From assembly GCA_017857895.1 (NCBI GenBank), contig JAFMCG010000003.1, positions 1 to 52,789 on the forward strand: 52,789 nt of DNA, in the 5' to 3' direction. Origin of the DNA: Burkholderiaceae bacterium (GTDB taxonomy: Bacteria > Pseudomonadota > Gammaproteobacteria > Burkholderiales > Burkholderiaceae_B). The notes beneath the pieces are model-generated. The model did not search any database, had not been told where the DNA came from, and saw nothing but the letters and a program-made list of their open reading frames with translations. The translations under genes were made by a program, and so were the position numbers. Below, one piece after another: positions 36,450 through 45,146 of this stretch. Each line of letters begins with the position of its first letter. Position 1 is the stretch's first letter.

Positions 36450-36483
36450 CCCAGAAAAACAGGAGGAACTGGGAATATAGTCC
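36440..36483. promoter_or_regulatory. Long perfect inverted repeat, candidate operator pair
   Basis: Two 15-bp arms, GGACTATATTCCCAG (36440-36454) and CTGGGAATATAGTCC (36469-36483), are perfectly complementary across a 14-nt spacer. With one flanking base, each arm is itself a near-palindrome of the form GGGA-N6-TCCC, so the element reads as two inverted operator half-clusters for a dimeric helix-turn-helix protein. The spacer contains AGGAGG (36461-36466), but no start codon lies at a useful distance. As RNA it would form a strong hairpin with this sequence in the loop; no T-run follows. Confidence 0.65.
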
Positions 36484-36499
36484 CGATACAGATCAACCA

Positions 36500-36809
36500 A
36501 TGCCAAAAAAAAGATTTACACCGAATACTGTTTCCAAAGCAACGCAAAGCACTGCTGTGCTTTGGCGAAGACCTGTTATTGGTCATGAAACGTCGTGGGA
36601 TAACCAAGCAGATGATGTGCGACAGCACAGGCTTCGACAACAAAACCGTCAACAAGGTCTTTGCTGGTGACCCGGGCTTGGCTATTGGTACTTATATCAA
36701 GGTAATGGCAGTGCTTGGGATGGAACAAAACTTTACCGACATGGCCGCGCACGACGAGGTTGATATCAGACTTCAAAATATCCTGTTGCTACACGGCAAA
36801 GCCAAGTAG
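36500..36809 (+). CDS. Small XRE-type helix-turn-helix regulator, apparent frameshift near the start
   Basis: The frame ending at 36809 encodes an XRE-like DNA-binding domain: FGEDLLLVMKRRGITKQMM, then GFDNKTVNKVFAGDPGLAIG and VMAVLGME. It has no ATG early enough; the first are a TTG at 36579 and ATG at 36585, inside the first helix of the fold. The only suitable ATG (36500) is in another frame and meets an A8 tract at 36505-36512. Removing one A would give a continuous protein of about 102 residues beginning MPKKDLHRIL. This may be a sequencing error, a mutation, phase variation or slippage. The palindrome just upstream suggests autoregulation. No toxin partner is adjacent. Confidence 0.55.
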
Positions 36810-36830
36810 CAACAGACAAACAATGTCAAT

Positions 36831-36846
36831 AAGCCGTTGGGCTTTT
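36831..36846. terminator. Weak bidirectional terminator between the XRE gene and the RraA-like gene
   Basis: AAGCC (36831-36835) and GGCTT (36840-36844) form a 5-bp stem with a GTTG tetraloop. It is followed by TT on the plus strand and preceded by AAT on the other. It lies in the 56-bp gap between two convergent genes. The stem and T-run are short, so efficiency would be modest. Confidence 0.4.
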
Positions 36847-36865
36847 ACCTATCGTTGCACTGCCG

Positions 36866-37588
36866 CTACGATTGCTCGCAACGGTAACGCTCAAGATTGG
36901 CTTCATTGGGTGGATACAGTCCAGGCAAAGGATGGCCGAGCTCGACTTGCTTAATGATCCAAGCCTCCAGGCGTTCCTGCTCTTGCGCGACAGCTAAAAC
37001 CTCTTCGAGCAAGGCCTCTGGAATGACCACGGCACCGTCGTCGTCAACCACAATAACGTCGCCTGGAAATATCGCCACACCACCACAGCCAATCGGTTGT
37101 TGCCAATCCACAAAAGTCATACTGGCCACCGCTGGTGGGGCAGCCGCGCCACGACACCACACGGGCAGTCCTGTTTGCAGCACACCCGCTAAGTCTCGAA
37201 CCACACCGTCTGTCACCAGTGCGGTGACTTCGCGTTTGGCAATCCGTGCGCACAAAATATCGCCAAAGATACCGGCATCGGTCACACCCATGGAATCGAC
37301 CACAGCAATGCAACCGGCCGGCATGGCCTCAATGGCGGCACGCGTTGACGTGGGTGAGTTCCAAGAAGCGGTGGTGGCCAAGTCTTCACGCGCTGGCACA
37401 AACCGCATCGTAAAAGCACGGCCCACCAAGCGAGGCTGACCAGGACGAATCGGGCTCGTGCCGCGTAACCAGACGTTACGCAGCCCTTTTTTTAACAAGA
37501 TAGTGGTGATGGTGGCTGTTGAGATCGTCTGTAGCGTTTGAACGGTGACAGGATCGAGTGACATATTGATATCAGCATTGTTGGTCAT
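36866..37588 (-). CDS. RraA-family protein (HMG/CHA aldolase-like lyase)
   Basis: The 240-residue product has the RraA/HMG-aldolase fold. The metal and substrate motif is G109-D110 in IFGDILCARI followed by R131-D132 in DGVVRD, at the usual spacing of about 20 residues. Such proteins cleave 4-hydroxy-4-methyl-2-oxoglutarate or 4-carboxy-4-hydroxy-2-oxoadipate to pyruvate plus pyruvate or oxaloacetate, or decarboxylate oxaloacetate. The presence of the catalytic residues argues for a lyase rather than a pure RNase E regulator. The next gene upstream in the same direction is a DapA-fold lyase, 15 bp away, so the two probably share an operon. Confidence 0.82.
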   Translation of the reverse strand: MTNNADINMSLDPVTVQTLQTISTATITTILLKKGLRNVWLRGTSPIRPGQPRLVGRAFTMRFVPAREDLATTASWNSPTSTRAAIEAMPAGCIAVVDSMGVTDAGIFGDILCARIAKREVTALVTDGVVRDLAGVLQTGLPVWCRGAAAPPAVASMTFVDWQQPIGCGGVAIFPGDVIVVDDDGAVVIPEALLEEVLAVAQEQERLEAWIIKQVELGHPLPGLYPPNEANLERYRCEQS

Positions 37589-37603
37589 GATGTGTTTTCT
37601 CAG

Positions 37604-38551
37604 TTAGGCCAGTTGGTTCAGTCGCTGTTGTTGGCGAGCCAGCAAGTATTCAATTTCAGCAATGTCTTTGGCAGACAGCGCGGGCCCGGGCTTGCGCACG
37701 GTGGCCGAGGCAATCGCGCCGCGCTTGGCCAACACATATTTTCTGACGGCAAGACCGATGCCTGCTTGCTGCTCATAACGGGCAAACGGCAGATACGCAT
37801 CGAACAGATCAAACGCACGGTCCTTGTCACCAGCGGCAAAGGCTTGACAGACTTGCACCATCATTTCAGGAAAGGCGAAGCCGGTCATGGCGCCGTCAGC
37901 GCCGCGCTCAAGCTCTTCGGGCAAGAACAAACCACCACCGTTGCCCGTCAAAATCGAAATTTGGCGCAAAGTCTGTTGGGCTTGCGCCGCCCGGATCGCC
38001 GAGAGCTTACCCAAGCCAGGACTGTCTTCGTGCTTGAGCATGACGCAGCGAGGCGACTGAGCAATCACTTGCATCACCACCGCTGGGGACATTTGTACGC
38101 CGGTTGAGTTGGGGTGATCTTGCAATACCCAAGGCACATCAGGCCCTAAGGTCTCGTTAACCATGGCGAAATAAGAGCGGATCTGATCATCAGTGCGTAC
38201 GTGGTGAGCGGGCGCCACCATGACACCGGCTGCCCCCATATCCATCACGCGTTTTGTGAGTTCGCCCATTGACGCAAAACCCGCGGCAGACGCACCGACC
38301 ACAACCGGGACATGGCCATTGACTCGCGCAAGGACACGCTCGACATATTGCGCGGATTCCTGTGCGGTTAGTTTTGGGGCTTCGCCCATAATGCCCAGCA
38401 CCGTTAAACCATCAACGCCCTGTTCGAGGTAGAAATCCACCATTCGATCGGTGCTCTCGAGATCAAGCGCACCATTCTCGGCAAAAGGGGTAACGGTGAT
38501 GAGATAAACCCCACGTGCATTCTCATCAAACGTTTGGGTCGAAACAGTCAT
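37604..38551 (-). CDS. DapA-superfamily aldolase/lyase with altered active site
   Basis: The 315-residue product has the dihydrodipicolinate synthase / N-acetylneuraminate lyase barrel. It starts with GVYLITVTPF and LEQGVDGLTVLGIMGEA, and keeps the Schiff-base lysine, K173, in CVMLKHEDSP. The family's Thr-Thr pair is replaced by I54-M55, and the catalytic Tyr of the YNxP motif is replaced by Gln (Q144 in LQDHP). A true dihydrodipicolinate synthase is therefore unlikely; a lyase or dehydratase of another 2-oxo acid fits better. ATG at 38551 is preferred to the GTG at 38557 because GAGG lies 8 nt upstream of it. The RraA-like gene follows 15 bp later. Confidence 0.85.
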   Translation of the reverse strand: MTVSTQTFDENARGVYLITVTPFAENGALDLESTDRMVDFYLEQGVDGLTVLGIMGEAPKLTAQESAQYVERVLARVNGHVPVVVGASAAGFASMGELTKRVMDMGAAGVMVAPAHHVRTDDQIRSYFAMVNETLGPDVPWVLQDHPNSTGVQMSPAVVMQVIAQSPRCVMLKHEDSPGLGKLSAIRAAQAQQTLRQISILTGNGGGLFLPEELERGADGAMTGFAFPEMMVQVCQAFAAGDKDRAFDLFDAYLPFARYEQQAGIGLAVRKYVLAKRGAIASATVRKPGPALSAKDIAEIEYLLARQQQRLNQLA

Positions 38552-38601
38552 GGTCACATCCTCAAAAGGGGTAAAAATTTTATAATGGTTTGACCACAGT
38601 C

Positions 38602-39609
38602 TTAGCCTGGGCTCTCATTCAAAATAGACATGGCCACATCGCGGCCGCTTAAGTACGCTTGTTCGACACGGCTATGCGTCAATCCGTCACCACAAACGCC
38701 CAAACGCTGCTGCGTGTGCCACAAACTTGACCCCAATGTGGCCAGCCCTGGGGTTCGACGCGCATACAGCCAACGGTGCGCCATGGCCGTTTGAATATTC
38801 ACCATTTGCGCCACACCGAGTTGCACCAAAAATGCTTTTTGTAATTCGTCGATGACCACTGTTTTGTCAGCATTTAGGTTCTGCTCAGTCCAAGTCGAGG
38901 TGGCCTGAATCACCCAGTCTTGTTGACGCTCATTTTTTGATCGATCGGGCTTACTGTCATTGCGAGCCCACCAGCCGATGGGGCCTGACTCAGGCTGGCC
39001 TGCTTGGAGCGTGGTCGCCACAGGCTCGGTGCTCAGCATCACGGTCCAACACGGCAACAAAGGAATGGCGGCCAAGCTCGCTGCCCAGTCGGCTCGGTGG
39101 GGTTGCAACAAGGGCACGGCCTGCTCGTTGGGCACAGCGAGCACCACCGCATCGAATGTTGTCTCAGTCGCGTTATCGCAAGCGGTTGCAGGTGCTCCCT
39201 CTTCGAAGACCATTTGCCAATGACCGTCCAGCCATTTAATGGCTGAAACACGCGTGTTGGGCACCACGTTTAAATCTTTGGCTTGCGCCCGGGCCAGTGA
39301 GTTCATGCCAGGGTTAGCCACGTACCAAGGCTCAGCCGGATTGGGTTGGCGCATTACCGGCGACCATTGCGAGACAGTGCCCTGGGCTATCAAACCATTA
39401 ACCCAGTCGGTAAAGACAGGGTCTCGAGCCGTAAAGTATTGTGTGCCATGGTCAAATGTCGCCCAGTCGACGCGTCGCGTTGACAACCGACCACCAACAC
39501 CGCGTGACTTTTCAAAGACGGTCACCGCCAACCCCGCTTGGGTCAATTCGCGCGCGCAGGTCAAACCCGCTAAGCCCGCGCCCACGACTGCCACTCGTTT
39601 GATGGTCAT
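38602..39609 (-). CDS. Renalase-like FAD-dependent oxidoreductase
   Basis: The 335-residue flavoprotein begins with the dinucleotide-binding VAVVGAGLAGLTCARELTQA, a GxGxxG motif at G10-G15. It continues with VFEKSRGVGGRLSTRR and ATFDHGTQYFTARDP, a block typical of bacterial renalase-type NAD(P)/FAD amine oxidase relatives. The C-terminus LGVCGDGLTHSRVEQAYLSG supplies the second FAD contact. Bacterial renalases oxidise 2- or 6-dihydro isomers of NAD(P)H, a metabolite-repair role, but that is known only for a few members. It lies 50 bp downstream of the lyase gene start region and 19 bp before the end of the next gene, all in one direction. Confidence 0.84.
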   Translation of the reverse strand: MTIKRVAVVGAGLAGLTCARELTQAGLAVTVFEKSRGVGGRLSTRRVDWATFDHGTQYFTARDPVFTDWVNGLIAQGTVSQWSPVMRQPNPAEPWYVANPGMNSLARAQAKDLNVVPNTRVSAIKWLDGHWQMVFEEGAPATACDNATETTFDAVVLAVPNEQAVPLLQPHRADWAASLAAIPLLPCWTVMLSTEPVATTLQAGQPESGPIGWWARNDSKPDRSKNERQQDWVIQATSTWTEQNLNADKTVVIDELQKAFLVQLGVAQMVNIQTAMAHRWLYARRTPGLATLGSSLWHTQQRLGVCGDGLTHSRVEQAYLSGRDVAMSILNESPG

Positions 39610-39628
39610 TGCGTTCTCTACCTATTGC

Positions 39629-40681
39629 TCATAAATTCGCTAAAAATGCCCGTCCAACGGCATCAGTGCCCAAGTCACCACCCATGTCGCGCGTGACTTT
39701 ACCCTCGCGAATGGTTTTAACCATGGCGGCCTCAAGCCGTTGAGCCACTTCAAGGTATTGGGGCTTGGCTTTGCGCTGTGAATACCAGCTTAACAGCATC
39801 GCTGCTGACCCAATTTGGCTTAAGGGGTTGGCTATGTTTTGACCGGCAATGTCGGGGGCCGAGCCGTGGGCAGCTTGCGCCATGGCAAAGTGGTCAGCAG
39901 CATTGATGGATGCCGCCATCCCGAGGCTACCAGCCAATTCGGCAGTCAGGTCAGACAAGATATCGCCAAACATATTAGTGGTCACAACCACATCAAAGCG
40001 CTCAGGTTCGCGTACAACGAGCGCCATCATGGCGTCAACAATCACCGAGTCCACCGTCACATCAGGAAACTCACGGGCAACGGCCTCGCATGTCTGCACA
40101 AACATGCCGTCACCAATCTTCAAGACATTGGCTTTGTGAACGATGGTGACCCTCTTGCGTCGCGTCATGGCCAGCTCAAACGCACGGCGTGCAATGCGCT
40201 CGCAGCATACGCGTGTGATCCGTCGCAGTGACACCACCACATCATCAGTCACCAGCATCTCACTGCCACCTGACACCATGTTGCGATCAGCATAAAAACC
40301 TTCGGTGTTTTCTCGAACAACCACCAAATCAAACGGCTTAATGCGGATCGGCGCCCCTTCAAAAGTACGCGCCGGCCGAATGTTGGCATACAGATCAAAG
40401 TACTTTCTAAAGAACTTCGAGGGGTTGATACGGCCATTGGCGTCATCATGCAAATCATGGGTGGTCATGGGCCCCATCATCAAAGCATCGGCGGCTTCGA
40501 TCGTCTTGATTAGCTCAGGGCGAACCGTGGTACCGAATTTCGCCAAACTGTCGAGACCCGCGATCTCATGGACTAAATCAAGAGCCACGCCGCTTTGCTG
40601 GGCTGCTTTTTCAAGCGCCGTCACGGCCACGCTGACCGTCTCAGGGCCGATGCCATCACCGGGTATCACCACTAATCTCAT
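39629..40681 (-). CDS. Isocitrate/isopropylmalate-type beta-decarboxylating dehydrogenase
   Basis: The 350-residue product is an NAD(P)- and metal-dependent beta-decarboxylating dehydrogenase. It has VIPGDGIGPETV, the substrate block YANIRPARTFEG, and VVRENTEGFYADR. HKANVLKIGDGMF and the metal-binding VTTNMFGDILSDLTAELAG (19 residues) follow, then AHGSAPDIAGQNIANP. It resembles NAD-isocitrate, homoisocitrate or tartrate dehydrogenase relatives more than leucine-pathway LeuB, and no leuCD genes are near. ATG at 40681 is chosen because AAGGA lies 6 nt upstream; the TTG one codon earlier is poorer. The substrate cannot be assigned. Confidence 0.85.
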   Translation of the reverse strand: MRLVVIPGDGIGPETVSVAVTALEKAAQQSGVALDLVHEIAGLDSLAKFGTTVRPELIKTIEAADALMMGPMTTHDLHDDANGRINPSKFFRKYFDLYANIRPARTFEGAPIRIKPFDLVVVRENTEGFYADRNMVSGGSEMLVTDDVVVSLRRITRVCCERIARRAFELAMTRRKRVTIVHKANVLKIGDGMFVQTCEAVAREFPDVTVDSVIVDAMMALVVREPERFDVVVTTNMFGDILSDLTAELAGSLGMAASINAADHFAMAQAAHGSAPDIAGQNIANPLSQIGSAAMLLSWYSQRKAKPQYLEVAQRLEAAMVKTIREGKVTRDMGGDLGTDAVGRAFLANL

Positions 40682-40840
40682 CAATTTTCCTTTTTATTTG
40701 TCATGTGAAACCGACATTCCTCTGACCGTCTAATCGGATATCTATCAAAGATAACAAACTGGCGCCCAATCTGTGCTGGATTGAACACACAAACCCCTCT
40801 CTCTGGTTTAATTGGGTGTTGCGACGCACAAAACCACATC

Positions 40841-41938
40841 ATGCCAAATATTTCTCCTTTCATCATCTTGCGCTTACCCATCGTTTGGCAAACGATTTGT
40901 TTGCTTGCCGTGGCGCTCTTACTGACCGCCTGTGATGCACCAGAAGTTGACAGTACAGTGATCCAATCGCGACCAGTGGTTAAAACCGTCGCTGCTCAGG
41001 TGGCGATAGCCCCACAACTGGTCTTGTCAGGCACGATTCAAGCTGCCCGACAAACCCCCGTTTCATTTCAAGTGGGTGGTCGCATTGACCGTCGCTTGGT
41101 ACAAGCTGGCGACGTTGTCACCCCCGGTCAAGTCCTCTTCACACTCGACACCCGCGATCTCGAGCAAGCCTTGACGCTCGCCCAAGCCGAGGTTTCAGCG
41201 GCACAGTCGTCCGTTAAAACCATGCAAGATGAATTACAACGCAGTCAATCGCTTTCGAAATCCGGCTTTATCAGTCAACAAGCCCTTGATCGAGTCGAGC
41301 AAATCACCCAAGAAAGCCAGACCCGACTGGATGCAGCGCTTGCGCGCGCACAACAGGCCCGTTTTGCCTTGGGGTATGCCACGCTGACGGCACAAGACCA
41401 CGGCATCGTGACTGAAACTTTGGCTGAAGTGGGTCAAGTGGTCACCCCTGGCCTTGCGGTTACTCAGTTTGCGCACGCCGGTCCCGTTGACATAGAAGTG
41501 TTTCTGCCACAGGGCTTGAAAGCGCCAGCTAGCGGTGTGGTGTCTATCGGCGATCAACGTTGGCAGGCAGCCTTACGTGAAGTCGCTGGGGCAGCTGACC
41601 GCGCTTCACGCACCATTCGCACGCGCTACACACTACTGGGCCAAGACATGGCGCCACCCATTGGCTCAGTGGCACAACTCACCATCACCACGGGTGAACC
41701 GGGTCAGAACGTGATTCGTGTCCCCCTTGGCGCTTTGGATGAACGCGGTCAAGGCGCACAGGTCTGGATCGTGGTTGACGGTTTCACGCAAGCGGTACCG
41801 GTTCAAGTGTTGTCGCTATCGACAGAAACCGCACAGGTGCAATCGACTTTGGCGCCTGGCGTCCCCGTCATCGCCATGGGTACTCATCTTTTACAGCCAG
41901 GGATGGTCGTACGAGTGCAGCCCAGTCTAGCACCATGA
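40841..41938 (+). CDS. RND efflux periplasmic adaptor (membrane fusion lipoprotein)
   Basis: The 365-residue adaptor connects an inner-membrane RND pump to an outer-membrane channel. It has a lipoprotein signal ending LLLTAC with the lipidated C31, a barrel-sandwich half (VSFQVGGRIDRRLVQAGDVVTPGQVLFTLD, read in two parts) and an alpha-hairpin (about 115-170) rich in Ala, Gln and Ser. Beta-barrel and membrane-proximal domains complete it. ATG at 40841 gives a proper signal; a TTG at 40781 in frame is less likely. The stop overlaps the pump start (ATGA). No outer-membrane factor gene lies nearby, so a TolC-like partner elsewhere is expected. Confidence 0.9.
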   Translation: MPNISPFIILRLPIVWQTICLLAVALLLTACDAPEVDSTVIQSRPVVKTVAAQVAIAPQLVLSGTIQAARQTPVSFQVGGRIDRRLVQAGDVVTPGQVLFTLDTRDLEQALTLAQAEVSAAQSSVKTMQDELQRSQSLSKSGFISQQALDRVEQITQESQTRLDAALARAQQARFALGYATLTAQDHGIVTETLAEVGQVVTPGLAVTQFAHAGPVDIEVFLPQGLKAPASGVVSIGDQRWQAALREVAGAADRASRTIRTRYTLLGQDMAPPIGSVAQLTITTGEPGQNVIRVPLGALDERGQGAQVWIVVDGFTQAVPVQVLSLSTETAQVQSTLAPGVPVIAMGTHLLQPGMVVRVQPSLAP

Positions 41939-44900
41939 GTTTCCCGAATCTGTCGGCGCTGGCTGTTCGCGAGCGATCGGTCACGCTATTTTTTTTGATC
42001 TTATCCATCATCGCGGGTCTATACGCATTCAATTCGCTCGGGCGCGCCGAAGACCCACCCTTTACCGTTCGGGTCATGGTGGTTTCAGTGCTTTGGCCAG
42101 GGGCCACACCCGCTGAATTGCAGAACCAAGTCGTCGATCGCCTCGAGCGCCGCATACAAGAGGTGGATTACTTTTTAAAAGTCGAAACAACCATTCGACC
42201 CGGTCGGGCCGACATGATGGTTGAGTTTGAAGATTTCTCGCCCAGCGAAATCGTGCCAGACCTTTTCTACGAAGTCCGAAAGCGCATGCTAGACGAGTCA
42301 CCTCGCCTGCCAGCCGGTGTCATAGGCCCCATTGTCAATGACGACTTCTCTGACGTCTATTTCTCAATGATTGCTTTGACTGCGCCCGGTCTGCCGATGT
42401 CAGAACTGGTCAAAGATGCCGACAACATTCGAGACCGCTTACAACGCGTTGATGGCATACAAAAAGTATTTTTGTTAGGCGAAAGACCGCAACGTCTGCA
42501 CATCAACTTTGATCGTGCCAAACTGGCCAACCTCGGACTCTCAGCAAATGAGGTGTTAACCGCTATTGAAGCCAACAACGAATTAGTGCCCGCGGGGCAA
42601 ATCGAAACCGAAGGCGCACGAATTTACGTGCGAATTGATGCGGGCTTAAGTGACCCGCAAGACTTGGCCAACGTGGCGCTTCGAGTCAACAATCGCGTCA
42701 TTCGATTAGGCGACATTGCTGAAGTCGAGCGCGGCTACGAAGAGCCGCCCACCTATATGATTCGCGCCTCAGGACAAGACAGCGTGCTGCTCGGTGTGGT
42801 TGCCGCCGACGGTGAAGACGGGTTGGCGCTTGGCGAAAGGCTATCAGCCTTTCTCGCGCTCGAGCGTAAGGAACTGCCACTGGGCATGTCTTTAACCCAA
42901 ATCACCAACCAAGCTGATGCCATTGCACAGGCCGTCGATTTGTTTCAAATTAAGTTTTTGGTGGCCATGGCCGTTGTGATGGCGGTCAGCATCTTAGCCA
43001 TTGGTTTACGCGCTGGCTTGATTGTTGGCCTGTCGATTCCGTTGACCTTAGGCCTAACCTTTGTGCTGATGAAACTCACCGGCATGAACCTTGATCGTAT
43101 TTCGTTGGGTGCACTCATCATTGCGCTAGGACTGTTGGTTGATGACGCCATCATCGCCATTGAAATGATGATCGTTAAGATGGAACAAGGCTGGGATCGT
43201 GTGCGGGCGGCAAGCCATGCCTGGGAGGTAACAGCAGCACCCATGCTGTTTGGTACTTTGGTAACCGTAGCCGGATTTGTGCCGATCGGCTTTGCACGCT
43301 CAGCCGTGGGCGAATACGCGGGCGGCATTTTTTGGGTACTGGCCTTTGCGCTATTGGTATCGTGGCTGGTTGCTGTGACCTTTACGCCCTATCTGGGTGT
43401 CAAAATATTGCCCGAAATCAAACGAAACACAGCACCAATCGCAGAAGGTCAACACAACGCACACGACTTGCTCTACCGAGACCCAGGCTATGAACGGCTG
43501 CGCGCCATCATCACGTGGTGCGTCACCCGTCGAAAACGCGTCGTCCTTGCCACACTGGCAGCCTTGGTATTGAGCATTGCCGGTATGGCTGGCCCTGTCG
43601 AAAAACAGTTCTTCCCAAGCTCTGATCGACCTGAGGTTCTGATTAGCGTCTATTTGCCTGAAGGCTCAGCCATCGGTGTGACCGATGCGGTGGTTCGTGC
43701 CTTAGAGAAAGATCTCATCGACCGACCCGAAATTGAAACGCTTTCGGCCTACATCGGTGCTGGCGCACCGCGCTTTTTTATTTCAGCCAATCCCGAACAA
43801 CCCAATCCAGGCTTTGCCAAATTGATTGCGGTGACCCAAAACGACAAAAGCCGAGAAACACTGATCGAATTTCTCAATGGTCAAATTGCTGAAGGCACCT
43901 ATGCTCAAGCCCGTGTGCGGGTTGCACGGCTTCTTTTTGGACCGCCGGTGGATTGGCCTGTGAGCTTTAGGGTAACGGGGCCTGACACGGGGGTTTTGCG
44001 CACCATTGGCCATCAAGTGCGTACCGTGATGCAACAAAACCCTCACCTGGTTGATCCCAACTTAGACTGGGATGAGCGCGCACCGACCCTTGACCTAGAC
44101 ATGGACACCCAAGTGTTACAGACCATGGGCTTAACACCGCGCGACGTGGCCTTGCAATTACAGTTCCAACTCAATGGCGTACCCGTCACCAACGTGCGTG
44201 AAGGCACACGCAGCGTGCAAGTGCGCGCGCGAATGGCGCCCACTCGCGGCGAATTGCTCGAAGGCATTGAAATCATCACGCCAGGTGGTGCCAAGGTGCC
44301 GCTGACACAACTCGGTACAACCACCATTACGTTTGAAGATCCTGTTATCAAGCGCTACAATCGTCAGCCTTTTCTGTACGTTAATGGCGATGTAAAAGGC
44401 GCTCAACCACCCGATGTGACCATGGCGGTCTGGGATGCGCTTGGCTCGGTGCGCGCTGACTTACCGGAGGGATACGCCATCAGCATTGCCGGATCCATTG
44501 AGCAGTCGGCAAAAGCCGATGCTTCCATCCAAAAACTCCAGCCCCTGATGGTCGCACTGATGCTGGTGTTCATCATGCTACAGATGCGCAGTTTTTCTGG
44601 GATGTTTATGGTGGTGGCCACAGCACCACTGGGGTTGATCGGAGCGGTATTGGCTTTGTTGTTGTTTTCTCAACCGTTTGGCTTTGTGGCGCTGTTGGGG
44701 CTAATTGGCTTGGCTGGCATTTTGATGCGCAACACCCTGATTTTGACTCAACAGGTGGCGGACAATGCCCTCGAAGGCATGGCACCAAGACAGGCTGTGA
44801 TAGAAGCAGCCGTGCAACGGGCTCGACCCGTGGTGTTGACCGCTGTGGCTGCTGCCCTGGCGTTTGTGCCATTGACTCTCGATAGTTTCTGGGGACCTTT

Positions 44901-45021
44901 GGCCTACGTTTTGATTGGCGGTGTGTTGGTTGGGACTGCGATTACCTTGTTATTTGTGCCCGCGCTCTACGCGTGGTGGTTTCGCATCGGAACGCGACCT
45001 GAGGGCAACCCAGAGAGCTAA
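41935..45021 (+). CDS. RND efflux pump inner-membrane transporter (AcrB/HAE-1-like)
   Basis: The 1028-residue proton-driven exporter has the RND layout: TM1 (about 17-35), a first porter loop, TM2-6, TM7 near 535-555, a second porter loop and TM8-12. TM4 has the proton-relay Asp pair in LGLLVDDAIIAIE. The first loop starts WPGATPAELQNQVVDRLE, and FLALLGLIGLAG-type and MRNTLILTQQ blocks occur in the last membrane part. The length and RAEDPPFTVRVM opening resemble the non-AcrB branch of HAE-1 proteins found with lipoprotein adaptors. The substrate is unknown. It is coupled to the adaptor by an ATGA overlap. Confidence 0.93.
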   Translation: MSFPNLSALAVRERSVTLFFLILSIIAGLYAFNSLGRAEDPPFTVRVMVVSVLWPGATPAELQNQVVDRLERRIQEVDYFLKVETTIRPGRADMMVEFEDFSPSEIVPDLFYEVRKRMLDESPRLPAGVIGPIVNDDFSDVYFSMIALTAPGLPMSELVKDADNIRDRLQRVDGIQKVFLLGERPQRLHINFDRAKLANLGLSANEVLTAIEANNELVPAGQIETEGARIYVRIDAGLSDPQDLANVALRVNNRVIRLGDIAEVERGYEEPPTYMIRASGQDSVLLGVVAADGEDGLALGERLSAFLALERKELPLGMSLTQITNQADAIAQAVDLFQIKFLVAMAVVMAVSILAIGLRAGLIVGLSIPLTLGLTFVLMKLTGMNLDRISLGALIIALGLLVDDAIIAIEMMIVKMEQGWDRVRAASHAWEVTAAPMLFGTLVTVAGFVPIGFARSAVGEYAGGIFWVLAFALLVSWLVAVTFTPYLGVKILPEIKRNTAPIAEGQHNAHDLLYRDPGYERLRAIITWCVTRRKRVVLATLAALVLSIAGMAGPVEKQFFPSSDRPEVLISVYLPEGSAIGVTDAVVRALEKDLIDRPEIETLSAYIGAGAPRFFISANPEQPNPGFAKLIAVTQNDKSRETLIEFLNGQIAEGTYAQARVRVARLLFGPPVDWPVSFRVTGPDTGVLRTIGHQVRTVMQQNPHLVDPNLDWDERAPTLDLDMDTQVLQTMGLTPRDVALQLQFQLNGVPVTNVREGTRSVQVRARMAPTRGELLEGIEIITPGGAKVPLTQLGTTTITFEDPVIKRYNRQPFLYVNGDVKGAQPPDVTMAVWDALGSVRADLPEGYAISIAGSIEQSAKADASIQKLQPLMVALMLVFIMLQMRSFSGMFMVVATAPLGLIGAVLALLLFSQPFGFVALLGLIGLAGILMRNTLILTQQVADNALEGMAPRQAVIEAAVQRARPVVLTAVAAALAFVPLTLDSFWGPLAYVLIGGVLVGTAITLLFVPALYAWWFRIGTRPEGNPES

Positions 45022-45146
45022 TATGTGCAGGTAAGCAAACCGAACCGTATGCTTGACGCTAACCCGCACGACAAACAAGCTGACGCGAGCTCGCCTAACC
45101 ATTATGCTCAATGACGATTAAAATCCTCCGAAGAAAAATCAAAGCA

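Noticed and set aside
36500-36672. Short frame from ATG 36500 read straight through as an independent gene
   Set aside because: It lacks any recognisable motif and runs through the helix-turn-helix sequence in the wrong frame; it is better seen as the detached start of the regulator.
38937-39251. Several overlapping open frames opposite the renalase-like gene
   Set aside because: They are shadows of a well-supported flavoprotein gene in GC-rich sequence and have no ribosome binding sites.
40781-40840. Upstream TTG start for the RND adaptor
   Set aside because: It would place 20 extra residues before the lipoprotein signal; the ATG at 40841 yields a normal signal and lipobox.
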